DNA of 64,000 bases, from assembly GCF_900142845.1 (NCBI RefSeq), contig NZ_FSRU01000002.1, forward strand, positions 1,984,001 through 2,048,000. The letters are read 5' to 3'. Below the pieces are notes generated by a model that was not told where the DNA came from, ran no database searches, and saw nothing but the letters and a program-made list of their open reading frames with translations. A program made the position numbers and the translations under genes. Positions within the stretch are counted from its first letter, which is position 1, and each line of letters starts with the position of its first letter. The DNA comes from Paraburkholderia phenazinium. GTDB lineage: Bacteria > Pseudomonadota > Gammaproteobacteria > Burkholderiales > Burkholderiaceae. Positions 34,123-43,027 of this stretch are shown one piece after another.

Positions 34123-34408
34123 GATTCACCTCGACGTAGGTGGGTTTTGGTCAGGCCGCGCTGGGTGTTGGCGCACCCTTCGCGGCCGCTAACGCGACTC
34201 TTCAGCGATCATTGAGCCTCGAGATATTTTTCAGGTTTGCAATGAGTTCACGCAACTGCCCCGGTGGTCTTTTTGTTGCAATTACTGACTAAATTGATAA
34301 TTTTCGTGAAAGAGCGCTGTTGAAAAAATGTTTCCGCGGAAGTTGTTGCGTGAGCTATTTAGAGTCTGAAATGCTGTTCGGATCACAACCAGTACGAGGG
34401 TGGTCCAG

Positions 34409-36721
34409 ATGAACCTGAAACGAACGGGCGGATGGTTTTTGGCTTGTGCGCCACTGATATCGCTGGCCGGACCCGCGTCGGCGCAGTCGATGAGTTTGGG
34501 CAACGCCAGCTCGCTATTGGCCGCCACAGGCGCGACCGACGAGTCCAAGAATCTGCTGCGGTACATCTTTGGTTCGTTCAGCGACAATCCATTCTCAGGG
34601 TTTGGTTCGCCGCCCACCAGCCTGTTGGGCAATCTGTTCCTGTATCTGAACATGTTTGTCTTCCTGATCGCGTCGCTATGGACGGTCTACACGATCACGA
34701 GTGGCGTTGTATCTACCGCCCACGAAGGGAAGTTCCTCGGAAAGCGGTACTCAACCGTTTGGTACCCAATTCGACTTGTATGGGGCGCGGCTACGTTGGT
34801 TCCCGTGTTTGGAGGCTTTTCATTGGGCCAGGCCATCTATATGTTCTTCACGCTGATCTCTGTCGGCGCAGCAAATACGTTGGCTGGCGTCGCCGTCTTG
34901 AGTACAGCCACGTTTACTGCAATGGTGCCGGCTCCGTCCGGACTACCAGCGTCAACGTTACTGCAGTCGTCCATCGCGGAACAGATGTTTTACATGTGGC
35001 TATGTGCCGAAACGTTGGCTGCCCAGCCGCTCAATCAGCCGGATTCCATGATGCAAGTTACCGCCTTGGGAACAGCTAACGGTGCAGCGCCTTCGTCTCC
35101 TTCTGGGTCGGGCATGAGCGTGCAAAATATCGGCGTGCAGCTGGGCACTGCCGCACAACCAGACGAATGCGGCAGCGCTGGCGTTTCTCTGGCCAATAGC
35201 GCTGCGGTCGTCGGATCCAACTCCAGTTTGTTCGGGTTTAAGGTCGACTCGGTCGATTACTCGGCCATAGTCACGGCCATTCAAAATAATGTCCAGCAGG
35301 CACACCAGTCGGCTATGTTCGCTCTCTCATCGACCATGCAGGGACTCGCGACCAGCTGGTATCAAAGCTATCTGACGTCCAAAAACGCAGGCAGTGGTAA
35401 CCAGATTGTTCCGTTTCCATATGCCCAGATCCAGGCCGCAAAGACCCAATACGATGCTACCGTCACGCAAGCCCTGCAACAGGCAGCGGCTGTCAGCGGC
35501 CTATCGTCAATTACTCTGTCGGCGCTATACAACATGCAGCAGATGGGATGGGTGGGCTTAGGGACGTGGTACCAGACATTTGCTGAAGTTAATGGCGCAG
35601 TGGCGGATGCATCAAAGGTCAACTTTGTCTTTTCAAAGCCGCATTCTGACGACTCGGCTTGGGAAGAGGTAGATGATGAGGCGACTAAAGCCAAACGCCT
35701 CGTCTACACAGCGGGGCGAGATGGCTCAGGCGGAGAGAACGGATTCTCTCCGTCCAAAGCCATTAGCTATATGCAGACGCTACTTTGCGATAACACGACT
35801 GGCAACTTGTCGATTGGCCAATGCCTGCTTCACGGGATGCAATGGTTGACATTCCAGAACACAGGCGGCAGCCAGCTTGTGAATCCGGTAATCGCTGCAA
35901 AGAATCTCGGCGACACACTGATGGTCGCTGGCGAAACTTTGTGGGGGGTATCAGCACTAGCCGCCGCCGAGACGGACGACAGCGGTTACAACCTCATTGG
36001 AAAAGCCGCCAAGATCGTTGCAGACACTGTTACGGATGGACAAACGGCGGTGTTGCGCGAGGTCATACAAGCAGCCGTCCGGATCGTCATCACGTTCGCC
36101 GGCATCATCTTCTCGATTGGACTGGTTTTATCCATATACGTGCCGCTAATCCCTTTCATCACTTGGTTCTCAGCCGTCCTGACCTGGCTGGCTGTGGTCG
36201 TCGAGGCGATCATATCGGCGCCGCTTTGGTCTCTTGTGCACGGGGAAGGTGAAGGCGAGGGAATGGGACAGCGCACGCAACACGGCTACCTGTTCCTTAT
36301 GAATGTTACCTTTCGTGCCCCCCTTATGGTGCTGAGCTTCTTCGTTGCATCCGCGATGACGATTATCGGCGGCACATTGCTCTATGCGACGTTTGGATCC
36401 GCGTTTGCAAACGCGTCAGGCAATTCGATTGTCGGCCTAGCCTCGATCGTGGGTGGCCTCGTTGTGCTGACGGGCCTGATGATTCTTGTCGTGCAGACCA
36501 GCTTTAACCTTATCCACCTGATCCCTGACCAGGTGCTCGGCTGGCTAGGCGGAAATCTCGGCGCACACCTAGGCCGCGAGATGGAAGGACGTATCCACGG
36601 AATGTTCCTCGCCGGCGGGCGCAACCTGCAGACCAGCGTGTCCGGTGCGATTCAAAAGCCGCAACGCCCTTCCAGCCAGCCCCACGGCGGCTCACTGGGA
36701 TCCACGAAAGACAAGGCGTAA
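34409..36721 (+). CDS. DotA/TraY-family integral membrane protein
   Basis: A 770-aa membrane protein of the type IVB (I-type) conjugation family. It has a signal peptide (residues 1-26, ending AGPASA), a first membrane cluster (NLFLYLNMFVFLIASLWTVYTITSG; PIRLVWGAATLVPVFGGFSLGQAIY), a long periplasmic region (about 150-530), and C-terminal membrane helices (VRIVITFAGIIFSIGLVLSIYVPLIPFITWF; LMVLSFFVASAMTIIGGTLLY). In R64, TraY is an essential inner-membrane part of the transfer apparatus and the target of ExcA entry exclusion. Here it stands alone: no other tra/dot/icm apparatus gene is in the window. The ATG at 34409 is preferred over the GTG at 34400. Confidence 0.88.
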   Translation: MNLKRTGGWFLACAPLISLAGPASAQSMSLGNASSLLAATGATDESKNLLRYIFGSFSDNPFSGFGSPPTSLLGNLFLYLNMFVFLIASLWTVYTITSGVVSTAHEGKFLGKRYSTVWYPIRLVWGAATLVPVFGGFSLGQAIYMFFTLISVGAANTLAGVAVLSTATFTAMVPAPSGLPASTLLQSSIAEQMFYMWLCAETLAAQPLNQPDSMMQVTALGTANGAAPSSPSGSGMSVQNIGVQLGTAAQPDECGSAGVSLANSAAVVGSNSSLFGFKVDSVDYSAIVTAIQNNVQQAHQSAMFALSSTMQGLATSWYQSYLTSKNAGSGNQIVPFPYAQIQAAKTQYDATVTQALQQAAAVSGLSSITLSALYNMQQMGWVGLGTWYQTFAEVNGAVADASKVNFVFSKPHSDDSAWEEVDDEATKAKRLVYTAGRDGSGGENGFSPSKAISYMQTLLCDNTTGNLSIGQCLLHGMQWLTFQNTGGSQLVNPVIAAKNLGDTLMVAGETLWGVSALAAAETDDSGYNLIGKAAKIVADTVTDGQTAVLREVIQAAVRIVITFAGIIFSIGLVLSIYVPLIPFITWFSAVLTWLAVVVEAIISAPLWSLVHGEGEGEGMGQRTQHGYLFLMNVTFRAPLMVLSFFVASAMTIIGGTLLYATFGSAFANASGNSIVGLASIVGGLVVLTGLMILVVQTSFNLIHLIPDQVLGWLGGNLGAHLGREMEGRIHGMFLAGGRNLQTSVSGAIQKPQRPSSQPHGGSLGSTKDKA

Positions 36722-36749
36722 AGCGGTTGAGGCGCGGCACTCTGCTCCC

Positions 36750-37115
36750 TTAACGGATCCGCAGAGCGCCGTTCGAAACAACCTTAGCGTCAGCAAGCGC
36801 ACGACGGCCATTGTGGACGTATGCCTTGACACCCTTTTCCCCGACGGCTTGCCGAGCCTCATCTCGAAGCAGCAGGTTGCCCGGATCGACCCGACGCAGC
36901 TCCGACAGAAGCGCATCCCGAACAGCGTTGTGAAACGCTGCTTCGTCCCAGCCTTCCCAGCCTAGAGCACCCTCCTGAAAACGTGCACGGTCGGCCTGGA
37001 CTACTGCTTCGCGATCGGCACGTCGTCGGTCAATACGGTCAAAGACTGCGTGGGCAAGGGCCGCACCTTCCCGGCCTAACATTTCGCAATGGTCGCCAAC
37101 CAGGCTGCTCGTCAT
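36750..37115 (-). CDS. Hypothetical protein, 121 aa
   Basis: Not recognised. Highly charged, Arg/Ala/Glu-rich and predicted helical, with no membrane segment. The ATG at 37113-37115 has GGAG seven bases upstream. It is downstream of the relaxase on the same strand (129-bp gap) and may be an accessory mobilization gene. Confidence 0.55.
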   Translation of the reverse strand: MTSSLVGDHCEMLGREGAALAHAVFDRIDRRRADREAVVQADRARFQEGALGWEGWDEAAFHNAVRDALLSELRRVDPGNLLLRDEARQAVGEKGVKAYVHNGRRALADAKVVSNGALRIR

Positions 37116-37244
37116 GATGTCGCTCCAAAGGCATTGAGGATAAGGCCAAGAGTACAGACGGCTGCATGTCTCACGCAACACGGGGCACTAAAGTGTGTCT
37201 TTCGCGCGATTTCTTGCAGCAGAAAGAGAATACAGCGAGGTGAC

Positions 37245-39095
37245 CTAGCCTCGCGGGCGATCCACGTCACCGATGTATTCTTGGTCTTCTATGTTCTCCC
37301 AATCATCGACACCACCCGCCTGCAAAACGCCCACTTCCGTCATGTCGCCAAAGCTCAGCGCGCGACCTACCGCAGTCTGGTTCAGCGGCAATCCGGCCCG
37401 GTCGAAGATGGCCACGGGCGGCATCCGCGCATCAGCCATAGCGGCAACCGTGCGTCGGAAATCGATGTCGCCATCAATCCAGCACTCCGTCCAACCAGTG
37501 TGGGCAGCATGGTGCAATGCAAGTTTGGCCGCAAGCACGACATCCGTCGCATCTACTACGACCTGGTCGCGATCTCCCGACACGCGCGCGACAAGGTTTC
37601 CAGTCAAGTCGAATAGGTCAAAGTGACGACCCGCGCGATCCAACCCATCGTGAGGTCGCATACGCTTGACGACCGTGACCGGAATCCGGAACATTGTTGA
37701 CCCAGTCAACGTCCGCTGCGGCACGACCTTAAAGGTGTACTTAGAGGCTTGCTTCGCGGGCGTATGTGATCCACCCAAATGGTTGGTGCCAGGGTTAGAA
37801 CGGCCAGTGTCCGCCGGCGGCGCTTCTGTATCATCAATTTCATATCCGTTGCGATGCCGCCAGCGTTCCGCCAGATCTTCGCGACCTCGCGCTCTAAGGA
37901 ATTCCTCGAAACTGGGTGCCGGTGGGAATCGCTCTGCCAGCCGCACCCTCTCGTCCTTGTGGAAGGCAGCAAGCGCCGCCCGTTCCAGATCCTGTTCGTC
38001 TTTCAGGACACTCCGCAAGGCGTTCAACGCGACGCCGTGTCCTCGCCAGTTTCTACCTGGCGGCCGTAAAAGCACCTCCCGATAACGCCTCTGGCGCAAG
38101 GCAAGCGCTTCTTTCTCACGCGCATGCCGACGGCGTAGTTCGAATAGCGAGGATTTACGGGCTGAAGCCTGCTGCTTTCTCGAGGTGTTGTACTCCGCCC
38201 ACATCTCGAAACCAGGCATTAGGGGCTCGGCGACACGCGGTCGAACCTCGATCCGCTCGCCCGCGGATTCAAATGCGCCGAGGCGTTTCTCCATTTTGCT
38301 CAACGTTGCCGAGCGATGAACATTGGATGCCTTCACAGGGATATCGCCGAGGAAGACCACCGCACCGGAGCCCTTTCTTTCGTACCTGAACCCTTCAGCA
38401 GCCAACCGCTCGTGCAGTTCCTGCCAGCTCTTCGCGGCCAAAATAATAGGTGCGGCCCGTTCGATAGCCATTCTTTCGACGGACTTCTCACCAGTCCGAT
38501 TTTCTTGATCCTGCTTCTTGTACCCAGGCTCTCGCCTGATCGCGGATCTTCGGCCCCCGACCCGTTCCACGGTCCCGCTATCATCTACATAGTACCGGGC
38601 GTTCGGCGAACGTTTCCACCCTTGAACTGAGTCAATGCGAGCGATCGCCATGTGGATGGCTTCGAGGTCAAAACCTTTATTCACAGCAACCATCTTGTGC
38701 GTCTCTGGATGTACACGATTGACCACGACATGTACATGAAAATTGTCGGTGTCCGTGTGCGCCGCGTAGATCGCTTGATGGCCTGCGAATCCCATTGCCC
38801 TCAGAAAAATCGCCATTGCTTCGTCGATCTGCTTCTTTGATGGGGTTTCACTCTCTGGCCAGCTCATCACAAAGTGGGACACGGTGTCCTTGCTGCGCAC
38901 CGCTTCTTCCGATAGCGCGATCATCTCCGCCGTCCAGGCCGCCCGTCCATCCGTTAGGAATCCGAGTGCACCGCTATAAACGCACTTCTCCGCTCCTTCG
39001 CCATCGTCGGGGTTGAGACAGTATCGGATCAACTCTGTTATCCGCTTCGCCTTGCTCGCGCGTCGATCAGGATTTTTGATTTTTTTTATGTTCAT
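37245..39095 (-). CDS. MOBP relaxase, NikB-like
   Basis: Nicks the plasmid or element at oriT and pilots single-stranded DNA into the recipient. The 616-aa protein has the MOBP motifs: motif I Tyr in ITELIRYCLN (about residue 27) and motif III HTDTDNFHVHVVVNRVHPET (about 110-129), almost the NikB wording. A conserved linker and a C-terminal domain with FDLFDLTGNLVARV and LAAKLALHHAAHTGW, resembling the LPD7 domain attached to such relaxases, follow. The ATG at 39093-39095 overlaps the end of the NikA/MobC-like gene by 29 bp, indicating translational coupling. Confidence 0.93.
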   Translation of the reverse strand: MNIKKIKNPDRRASKAKRITELIRYCLNPDDGEGAEKCVYSGALGFLTDGRAAWTAEMIALSEEAVRSKDTVSHFVMSWPESETPSKKQIDEAMAIFLRAMGFAGHQAIYAAHTDTDNFHVHVVVNRVHPETHKMVAVNKGFDLEAIHMAIARIDSVQGWKRSPNARYYVDDSGTVERVGGRRSAIRREPGYKKQDQENRTGEKSVERMAIERAAPIILAAKSWQELHERLAAEGFRYERKGSGAVVFLGDIPVKASNVHRSATLSKMEKRLGAFESAGERIEVRPRVAEPLMPGFEMWAEYNTSRKQQASARKSSLFELRRRHAREKEALALRQRRYREVLLRPPGRNWRGHGVALNALRSVLKDEQDLERAALAAFHKDERVRLAERFPPAPSFEEFLRARGREDLAERWRHRNGYEIDDTEAPPADTGRSNPGTNHLGGSHTPAKQASKYTFKVVPQRTLTGSTMFRIPVTVVKRMRPHDGLDRAGRHFDLFDLTGNLVARVSGDRDQVVVDATDVVLAAKLALHHAAHTGWTECWIDGDIDFRRTVAAMADARMPPVAIFDRAGLPLNQTAVGRALSFGDMTEVGVLQAGGVDDWENIEDQEYIGDVDRPRG

Positions 39096-39405
39096 CACTT
39101 TCTCTTGCGATGCGTTCAATGGCGCGCTTCACGTCAAGCAGCACAGAAGCAGTCACGCCAGAATACGCGCCCCCGCTTTCGTTGTGCACGCGCGCTGCCA
39201 GTCCGGCGACCCGTCGAAGTTCCTTGATCATGGCCCGGTCGACACTCGCACTGATAGGTCGCCCAAAGTATCGACGTCGGACCAACTCCGACACACTCAG
39301 TCCCGCGATATCCGCGTCTTCGCGAAGGACCTCTTTCTCCTCTACGGTCAGCCTGACATTGACTATCGCATCAAGTCGCTTCTCGCCTCGAATCTCGAAC
39401 GGCAT
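39067..39405 (-). CDS. NikA/MobC-like relaxosome accessory protein
   Basis: A 112-aa protein with an N-terminal ribbon-helix-helix (IVNVRLTVEEKEVLREDADIAGLSVSELVRRRYF) and a C-terminal helical part, the layout of NikA and MobC proteins that bind oriT and recruit the relaxase. The ATG at 39403-39405 has GGAG nine bases upstream. Longer frames run through the predicted oriT and are rejected. It forms an operon with the relaxase and lies next to the predicted oriT. Confidence 0.85.
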   Translation of the reverse strand: MPFEIRGEKRLDAIVNVRLTVEEKEVLREDADIAGLSVSELVRRRYFGRPISASVDRAMIKELRRVAGLAARVHNESGGAYSGVTASVLLDVKRAIERIARESDEHKKNQKS

Positions 39406-39508
39406 GGTCAATACTCCAAAAGTCAAATAACCAAACAAATCGGGTCCAGGGTGCCCCTGGCAAGATTGAGATGGCATGTGAGAAGCGAAGCGCCGAACGT
39501 GCCATCGT

Positions 39509-39560
39509 GGTTTGTTGCACACGTGGGCGGAGCCCATGTGTGTGACAAACCCCATCTTGT
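39509..39560. other. Predicted origin of transfer (oriT) with nic site
   Basis: A 19-bp imperfect inverted repeat (39509-39527 and 39533-39551, three mismatches) is followed by CATCTTGT at 39553-39560, which fits the MOBP nic consensus YATCYTGY. The predicted cut after G39559 is eight bases from the repeat, the spacing known for RK2 and R64. It lies between the divergent NikA-like and TraK-like genes, the same gene order as in RP4/RK2 (traJ-oriT-traK). Confidence 0.65.
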
Positions 39561-39667
39561 ACTCTCTTTGGCACTTACCTTCGTATTGAAATCACTACGG
39601 AAATTATCGCTTTTTGCGTTGTGTTCTGGCAATATGTTTTCGTGAGGATTCCAAATGGATAATTCAA

Positions 39668-39988
39668 ATGCAACAGTACAAAATCGATCAGATCGAACAG
39701 TTAGCACAGAAGCTGGTGGCTCTCCCTGCCAACCATAATCGTGACGTTTCGCGGCGGGAGGCGGTACAACTGATGGCGCGTGCGATTCGTGAAGCGCAGG
39801 ACAAGGGTTACACACTGGAACAGGTTGCCAGCGAGCTCAGTTCGGGAGGCTTCACAATCTCATCGAGCTCGCTCAAAAGTTATCTGGCGGCGGCTAAAAC
39901 CAAACCAAAGAAGACTCGCGCGCCGACAAAGTCCGCTGCAACCGATCACCAGGCATCGGCCGGCGCCGCATCGCAAACCGCCGGATAG
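39668..39988 (+). CDS. TraK-like oriT-binding accessory protein
   Basis: A 106-aa basic protein. The segment AIREAQDKGYTLEQVASELSSGGFTISSSSLKSYL followed by a Lys/Ala/Pro-rich tail parallels the region of RK2 TraK (ALASGYALVTIWEHMRETG...SYETFRSH) that ends in a similar basic tail. It lies just beyond the predicted oriT, divergent from the NikA-like gene, exactly where traK sits in IncP plasmids. The ATG at 39668 is preferred; a longer frame would start at 39614. Confidence 0.55.
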   Translation: MQQYKIDQIEQLAQKLVALPANHNRDVSRREAVQLMARAIREAQDKGYTLEQVASELSSGGFTISSSSLKSYLAAAKTKPKKTRAPTKSAATDHQASAGAASQTAG

Positions 39989-40063
39989 ATGCGGTCGTCA
40001 CGCGTAGGCGTGAGACGCCCACTGTTATCAACAGCTTTGAAACCGTTTTGCAAGGGGTGAGAC

Positions 40064-40414
40064 GTGGCAAGCTCGGCGAATAATTCTTGGCGTTGGTTGG
40101 TCCTGCCAGCGCACTGGCTAGCGTGGCTATTTTTGTATCAGGGTGTGGTCGGCAACCACCTGCAAATGCTCGGCCAGCTGCAGCTGCTTATGCCGTTGAT
40201 AGCGTTCGCATGGCCCCTCTGGTTTGTGCCAAAAACGATCGCTGCGTTTCGCTCTTTCTGGAAAACCGAGCTCGTTAAAACATGGTTCGTGCAACAAGGC
40301 CAAAAGCTAATCCTGTCTGGCGTGGATCTCTTTTTTATGACGGCGCTGGAGCCTGTTTTCCTGTTGGGTCGCCGGCTGCTTGAGCTCGCCGGATTTCGCC
40401 CACGCAACCGGTAG
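40064..40414 (+). CDS. Hypothetical membrane protein, 116 aa
   Basis: Not recognised. Two hydrophobic segments (WLVLPAHWLAWLFLYQGVV and LQLLMPLIAFAWPLWFV) precede a helical C-terminal half. The start is GTG with AAGGGG upstream. It is downstream of the TraK-like gene (75 bp), probably co-transcribed, so a mobilization link is possible. Confidence 0.6.
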   Translation: MASSANNSWRWLVLPAHWLAWLFLYQGVVGNHLQMLGQLQLLMPLIAFAWPLWFVPKTIAAFRSFWKTELVKTWFVQQGQKLILSGVDLFFMTALEPVFLLGRRLLELAGFRPRNR

Positions 40415-40928
40415 AAATGCAGCAAGATCCCAACCCCATCCCGTGACTGGTGGCTACCGGCCGTCTCGAGGACGACGAAAAACCCGCTACTTCATCGACA
40501 CCGAATTCACTGATTTTGAGGCATGCCAGATCATCAGCGTGGCAATCGTCGGTGAGGACGGGCACGAGTTCTATGGCGAGGTTTCGGACTTCGAGCGCCC
40601 GTTGTGCAACAACTTTGTGCGCGACACCGTATTACCGTAACTCGGTCAGTTTCCTGGCCGCTCTATCCCTTTCAGTGAGCTTAGGGGTGAATTGAGCCGG
40701 TGGTTGACCAGCGTACCGATGAAACCGAGACCCGTCCTGTGCTACGACTTCGACGGCGACTTGGCGTTGGTCAACCATCTGCTCGGCGCCCCCCTGCCAC
40801 GCGGCTGGAAAGCGGAAAATATCGAGGGGAGGCTCGATGCTGGAAGACTTGCCGAGTACTTCCGCAAGTACGGCGGTGAGCATCACGCGCTACACGACGC
40901 TCGCGCGAACTGCTACGCATTCTTTTAG
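40380..40928 (+). pseudogene. DEDDh 3'-5' exoribonuclease-like gene with in-frame stop
   Basis: The frame reads YFIDTEFTDFE (ExoI D and E), continues to RDTVLP, meets TAA at 40638-40640, and goes on in the same frame as LGQFPGR, PVLCYDFDGDLALVNHLL (ExoII D) and HHALHDARANCYAF (ExoIII H and D). All four catalytic acids and the His are kept, so one base change (probably CAA to TAA) broke an otherwise complete gene. Family resemblance is to Rv2179c-like exoribonucleases. The real start is unclear (40380 or the GTG at 40443). Confidence 0.75.
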
Positions 40929-41332
40929 GTTTCCCCGGAGAAACTTGGCCGAGTGCATCAGACCATAAACCCGGTGGTAGGGTAACGCCGGAAACGTTTC
41001 CCCGGGGAAAATGCTCAGATCTGAACACTTTTTCTGCCGCCCGAAAGGTGAGCGGTTACGGGACAACTACGCTAAGGACGCCCCCCTTCGCATAAAGTGG
41101 CATCGTCGCTAGGTCGCTCCACGCTGCGTGGTACGCGCCGACACAAGTTGAACCCAGCCACGACGCTTTATTGCATGCCGCCGCGCTTAAATACGCGGTG
41201 ACGCTGGTCGCAAGGACGGCGTGACTTCTGGACATAGCGCGACGGTATCGGCTACATTGCTTTGGCATGAAAGCGGCAGCAAAGCCCAACCGAGGCCCAT
41301 GCTCCGAACTCACCACACCCTATAAATAGTGA
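40929..41332. other. Non-coding region with paired 16-bp palindromes
   Basis: GTTTCCCCGGAGAAAC (40929-40944) and GTTTCCCCGGGGAAAA (40996-41011) are near-identical palindromes 67 bp apart. The second overlaps the perfect palindrome GGAAACGTTTCC (40990-41001). They look like operator sites. Nothing coding is seen; a minus-strand frame at 41056-41316 has no support. Confidence 0.55.
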
Positions 41333-41698
41333 ATGAATAATATGCTAGTAATGATGCGCGTTTTTGACGAGAACCAAAAAGAAACGATCTACTTTCAAAC
41401 CTCAATCAATGCGTCGGCATTGATCCAGATCGCGCGACCGCGGGAAGCGACTATGAGGGAAAAGGGCAAAACGTTCACCCAGGGGGGTGTGGCATTCTTT
41501 GGGGAGGAGTTCATCAAGGCCGTGCAAGCCGGCGAGAAGCAGGAAATTGAAAAAACTGCCATGCAGGCCGCAATGGCAGCATGGCTGTCAGATCACATTT
41601 TCGGAGGCATAAGCGAGGCGGAATTCCTGCGCTGCGATCTCGAGTTCAACATGCACCCTACAGGTATGGTGGTCTACAACCGGAAGCCTGCAAAGTAG
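41333..41698 (+). CDS. Hypothetical protein, 121 aa
   Basis: Not recognised. Soluble, with a mixed alpha/beta pattern (MMRVFDENQKETIYFQTSINASALIQIARPRE, and an Ala/Met-rich helix at residues 75-95). No strong ribosome site upstream. It stands alone on the plus strand. Confidence 0.55.
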   Translation: MNNMLVMMRVFDENQKETIYFQTSINASALIQIARPREATMREKGKTFTQGGVAFFGEEFIKAVQAGEKQEIEKTAMQAAMAAWLSDHIFGGISEAEFLRCDLEFNMHPTGMVVYNRKPAK

Positions 41699-41809
41699 AC
41701 GCTTCAATGACGAGTCCCGTGATCGCGGGACTCTAGCTAGAGAACCGAGATCGCGCAAATCGTTACGGATCGGCTACTCTATTTGCATTTTTCGTCCGCG
41801 GAGAGTCGG

Positions 41810-42343
41810 ATGTTTCTTCCCCGTTTCGTCGTGACTCACAAGTCCGAACTCCTGCTCGGCATCTTGTTCCTGGCGGGCGTCGCCCTAGGTCTTGCGGTGT
41901 TGCTAGTACCGCACTCGACAGTCGTCACAATTTTGCTTACCCGCGCGCTAAAGCTCATCCTCGGCATTACAACGATCGTTAACTACGCCGTGGTGGCTCT
42001 CCTGTGTGTCGCGTCAACGCTTCTACCGACGCGCTATCGCAACAGCGTCTTGCTGAGCGCTGGCGCCCGCGTTGCGGCAAAGCGTGTCGCGCGCCTGTCG
42101 ATGCGCGCTGTCGCGGCTCTGCTCGGCTTGAACTGTGTGATCGCGTATTCGCACGATTGGCATGCCCTTGCGGCCGTCCTCTCGGCCACGGTCTGGTTTC
42201 TCGCCCTTCGCCGGCTGACTATCGAAAACACCACCGGAATTCCCCACCCTCGCGTCGCGGCCGCATGCGCCGGCTGGCTAATCGGGGTCTCGTTTCAACC
42301 GACTATCGGACATTTTGTCGCCCTCGCAATGCATGTAGTTTAA
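41810..42343 (+). CDS. Hypothetical inner-membrane protein, 177 aa
   Basis: Not recognised. Four to five hydrophobic segments (LLLGILFLAGVALGLAVLLV, LILGITTIVNYAVVALLCVAS, AVAALLGLNCVIAY, LAAVLSATVWFLALRRL, VAAACAGWLIGVSF). The ATG at 41810 has GGAGAG five to six bases upstream; a frame from 41783 is less likely. Confidence 0.6.
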   Translation: MFLPRFVVTHKSELLLGILFLAGVALGLAVLLVPHSTVVTILLTRALKLILGITTIVNYAVVALLCVASTLLPTRYRNSVLLSAGARVAAKRVARLSMRAVAALLGLNCVIAYSHDWHALAAVLSATVWFLALRRLTIENTTGIPHPRVAAACAGWLIGVSFQPTIGHFVALAMHVV

Positions 42344-42528
42344 TCAGGACCGTTTCAACGTGTTGCCCTACTCAGCGGCTACGAGCCGATTGCGCCGCTT
42401 TCGATAGTGACACTAGAAGAGCTAGGGTCTCACCAGTTGCGTTTGCCTGCATCTTCTCGCAGGATCGCTCACTTTCGCATGCGACATTCCGGGCCGCCAA
42501 TCGCCTGCGCACTCAAGGGGGAATGACC

Positions 42529-42642
42529 ATGAAGGTTCGCAAGCGCATCCGGCGGGCCATGCAGATCACGCTACGGCCGAAAAGCGAGCAGCCTGCTGCG
42601 GCCGTCGCTCGGCTGACGGCACAGGTTCAGTGCGATGGTTAA
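42529..42642 (+). CDS. Small basic protein, 37 aa
   Basis: MKVRKRIRRAMQITLRPK at the N-terminus; strongly basic first half. AAGGGGGA lies seven bases before this ATG; another ATG is two codons upstream. Its stop overlaps the start of the DUF2384 gene by eight bases, suggesting coupling. Function unknown. Confidence 0.4.
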   Translation: MKVRKRIRRAMQITLRPKSEQPAAAVARLTAQVQCDG

Positions 42643-42814
42643 TCAGTCAGGAAGTTCCGCGGACTTCGACGCTCAGGCGTGGCTTATCCACTGGTTGGGC
42701 AGCCCCGTGCCCGCGCTCGGCGGACGCCCCCCGGGCGAACTGCTCGATACCGCCGAAGGCGTCAGGCTCGTGTCCGAAACGCTAGCAAGAATGCAGAGCG
42801 GCGCGTACATGTAG
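42635..42814 (+). CDS. Stand-alone DUF2384 (MbcA/ParS-type antitoxin C-terminal) domain, 59 aa
   Basis: Residues 12-59 read AQAWLIHWLGSPVPALGGRPPGELLDTAEG and VRLVSETLARMQSGAYM in sequence, a close fit to the DUF2384 domain that neutralises RES-type toxins. The N-terminal helical and HTH half of typical MbcA/ParS antitoxins is absent. No RES toxin gene follows; the next gene is a zinc-ribbon-like protein. It may be a remnant or a minimal antitoxin. Confidence 0.6.
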   Translation: MVNQSGSSADFDAQAWLIHWLGSPVPALGGRPPGELLDTAEGVRLVSETLARMQSGAYM

Positions 42815-43027
42815 GCTCTCGCGCAGATTGCGGTTGCCCGCTACACTGAATGCATCTAACGCGTCGGAGTCAACGTGGACACTCGACCACTGTACATTGA
42901 AGATAACTATCCGGCGAGTCGCGCGCTCACGATACTCGATCGCATATGACCGCGGCCGGACTGCTCGAACTGCTGCGCACCTCTCCCGCTGATCATCGAT
43001 TGAGAATGGAAGGCTAAAGGCCACGCT

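Noticed and set aside
41056..41316. 86-codon minus-strand gene
   Set aside because: No domain and no ribosome site; likely chance frame in the operator-containing gap.
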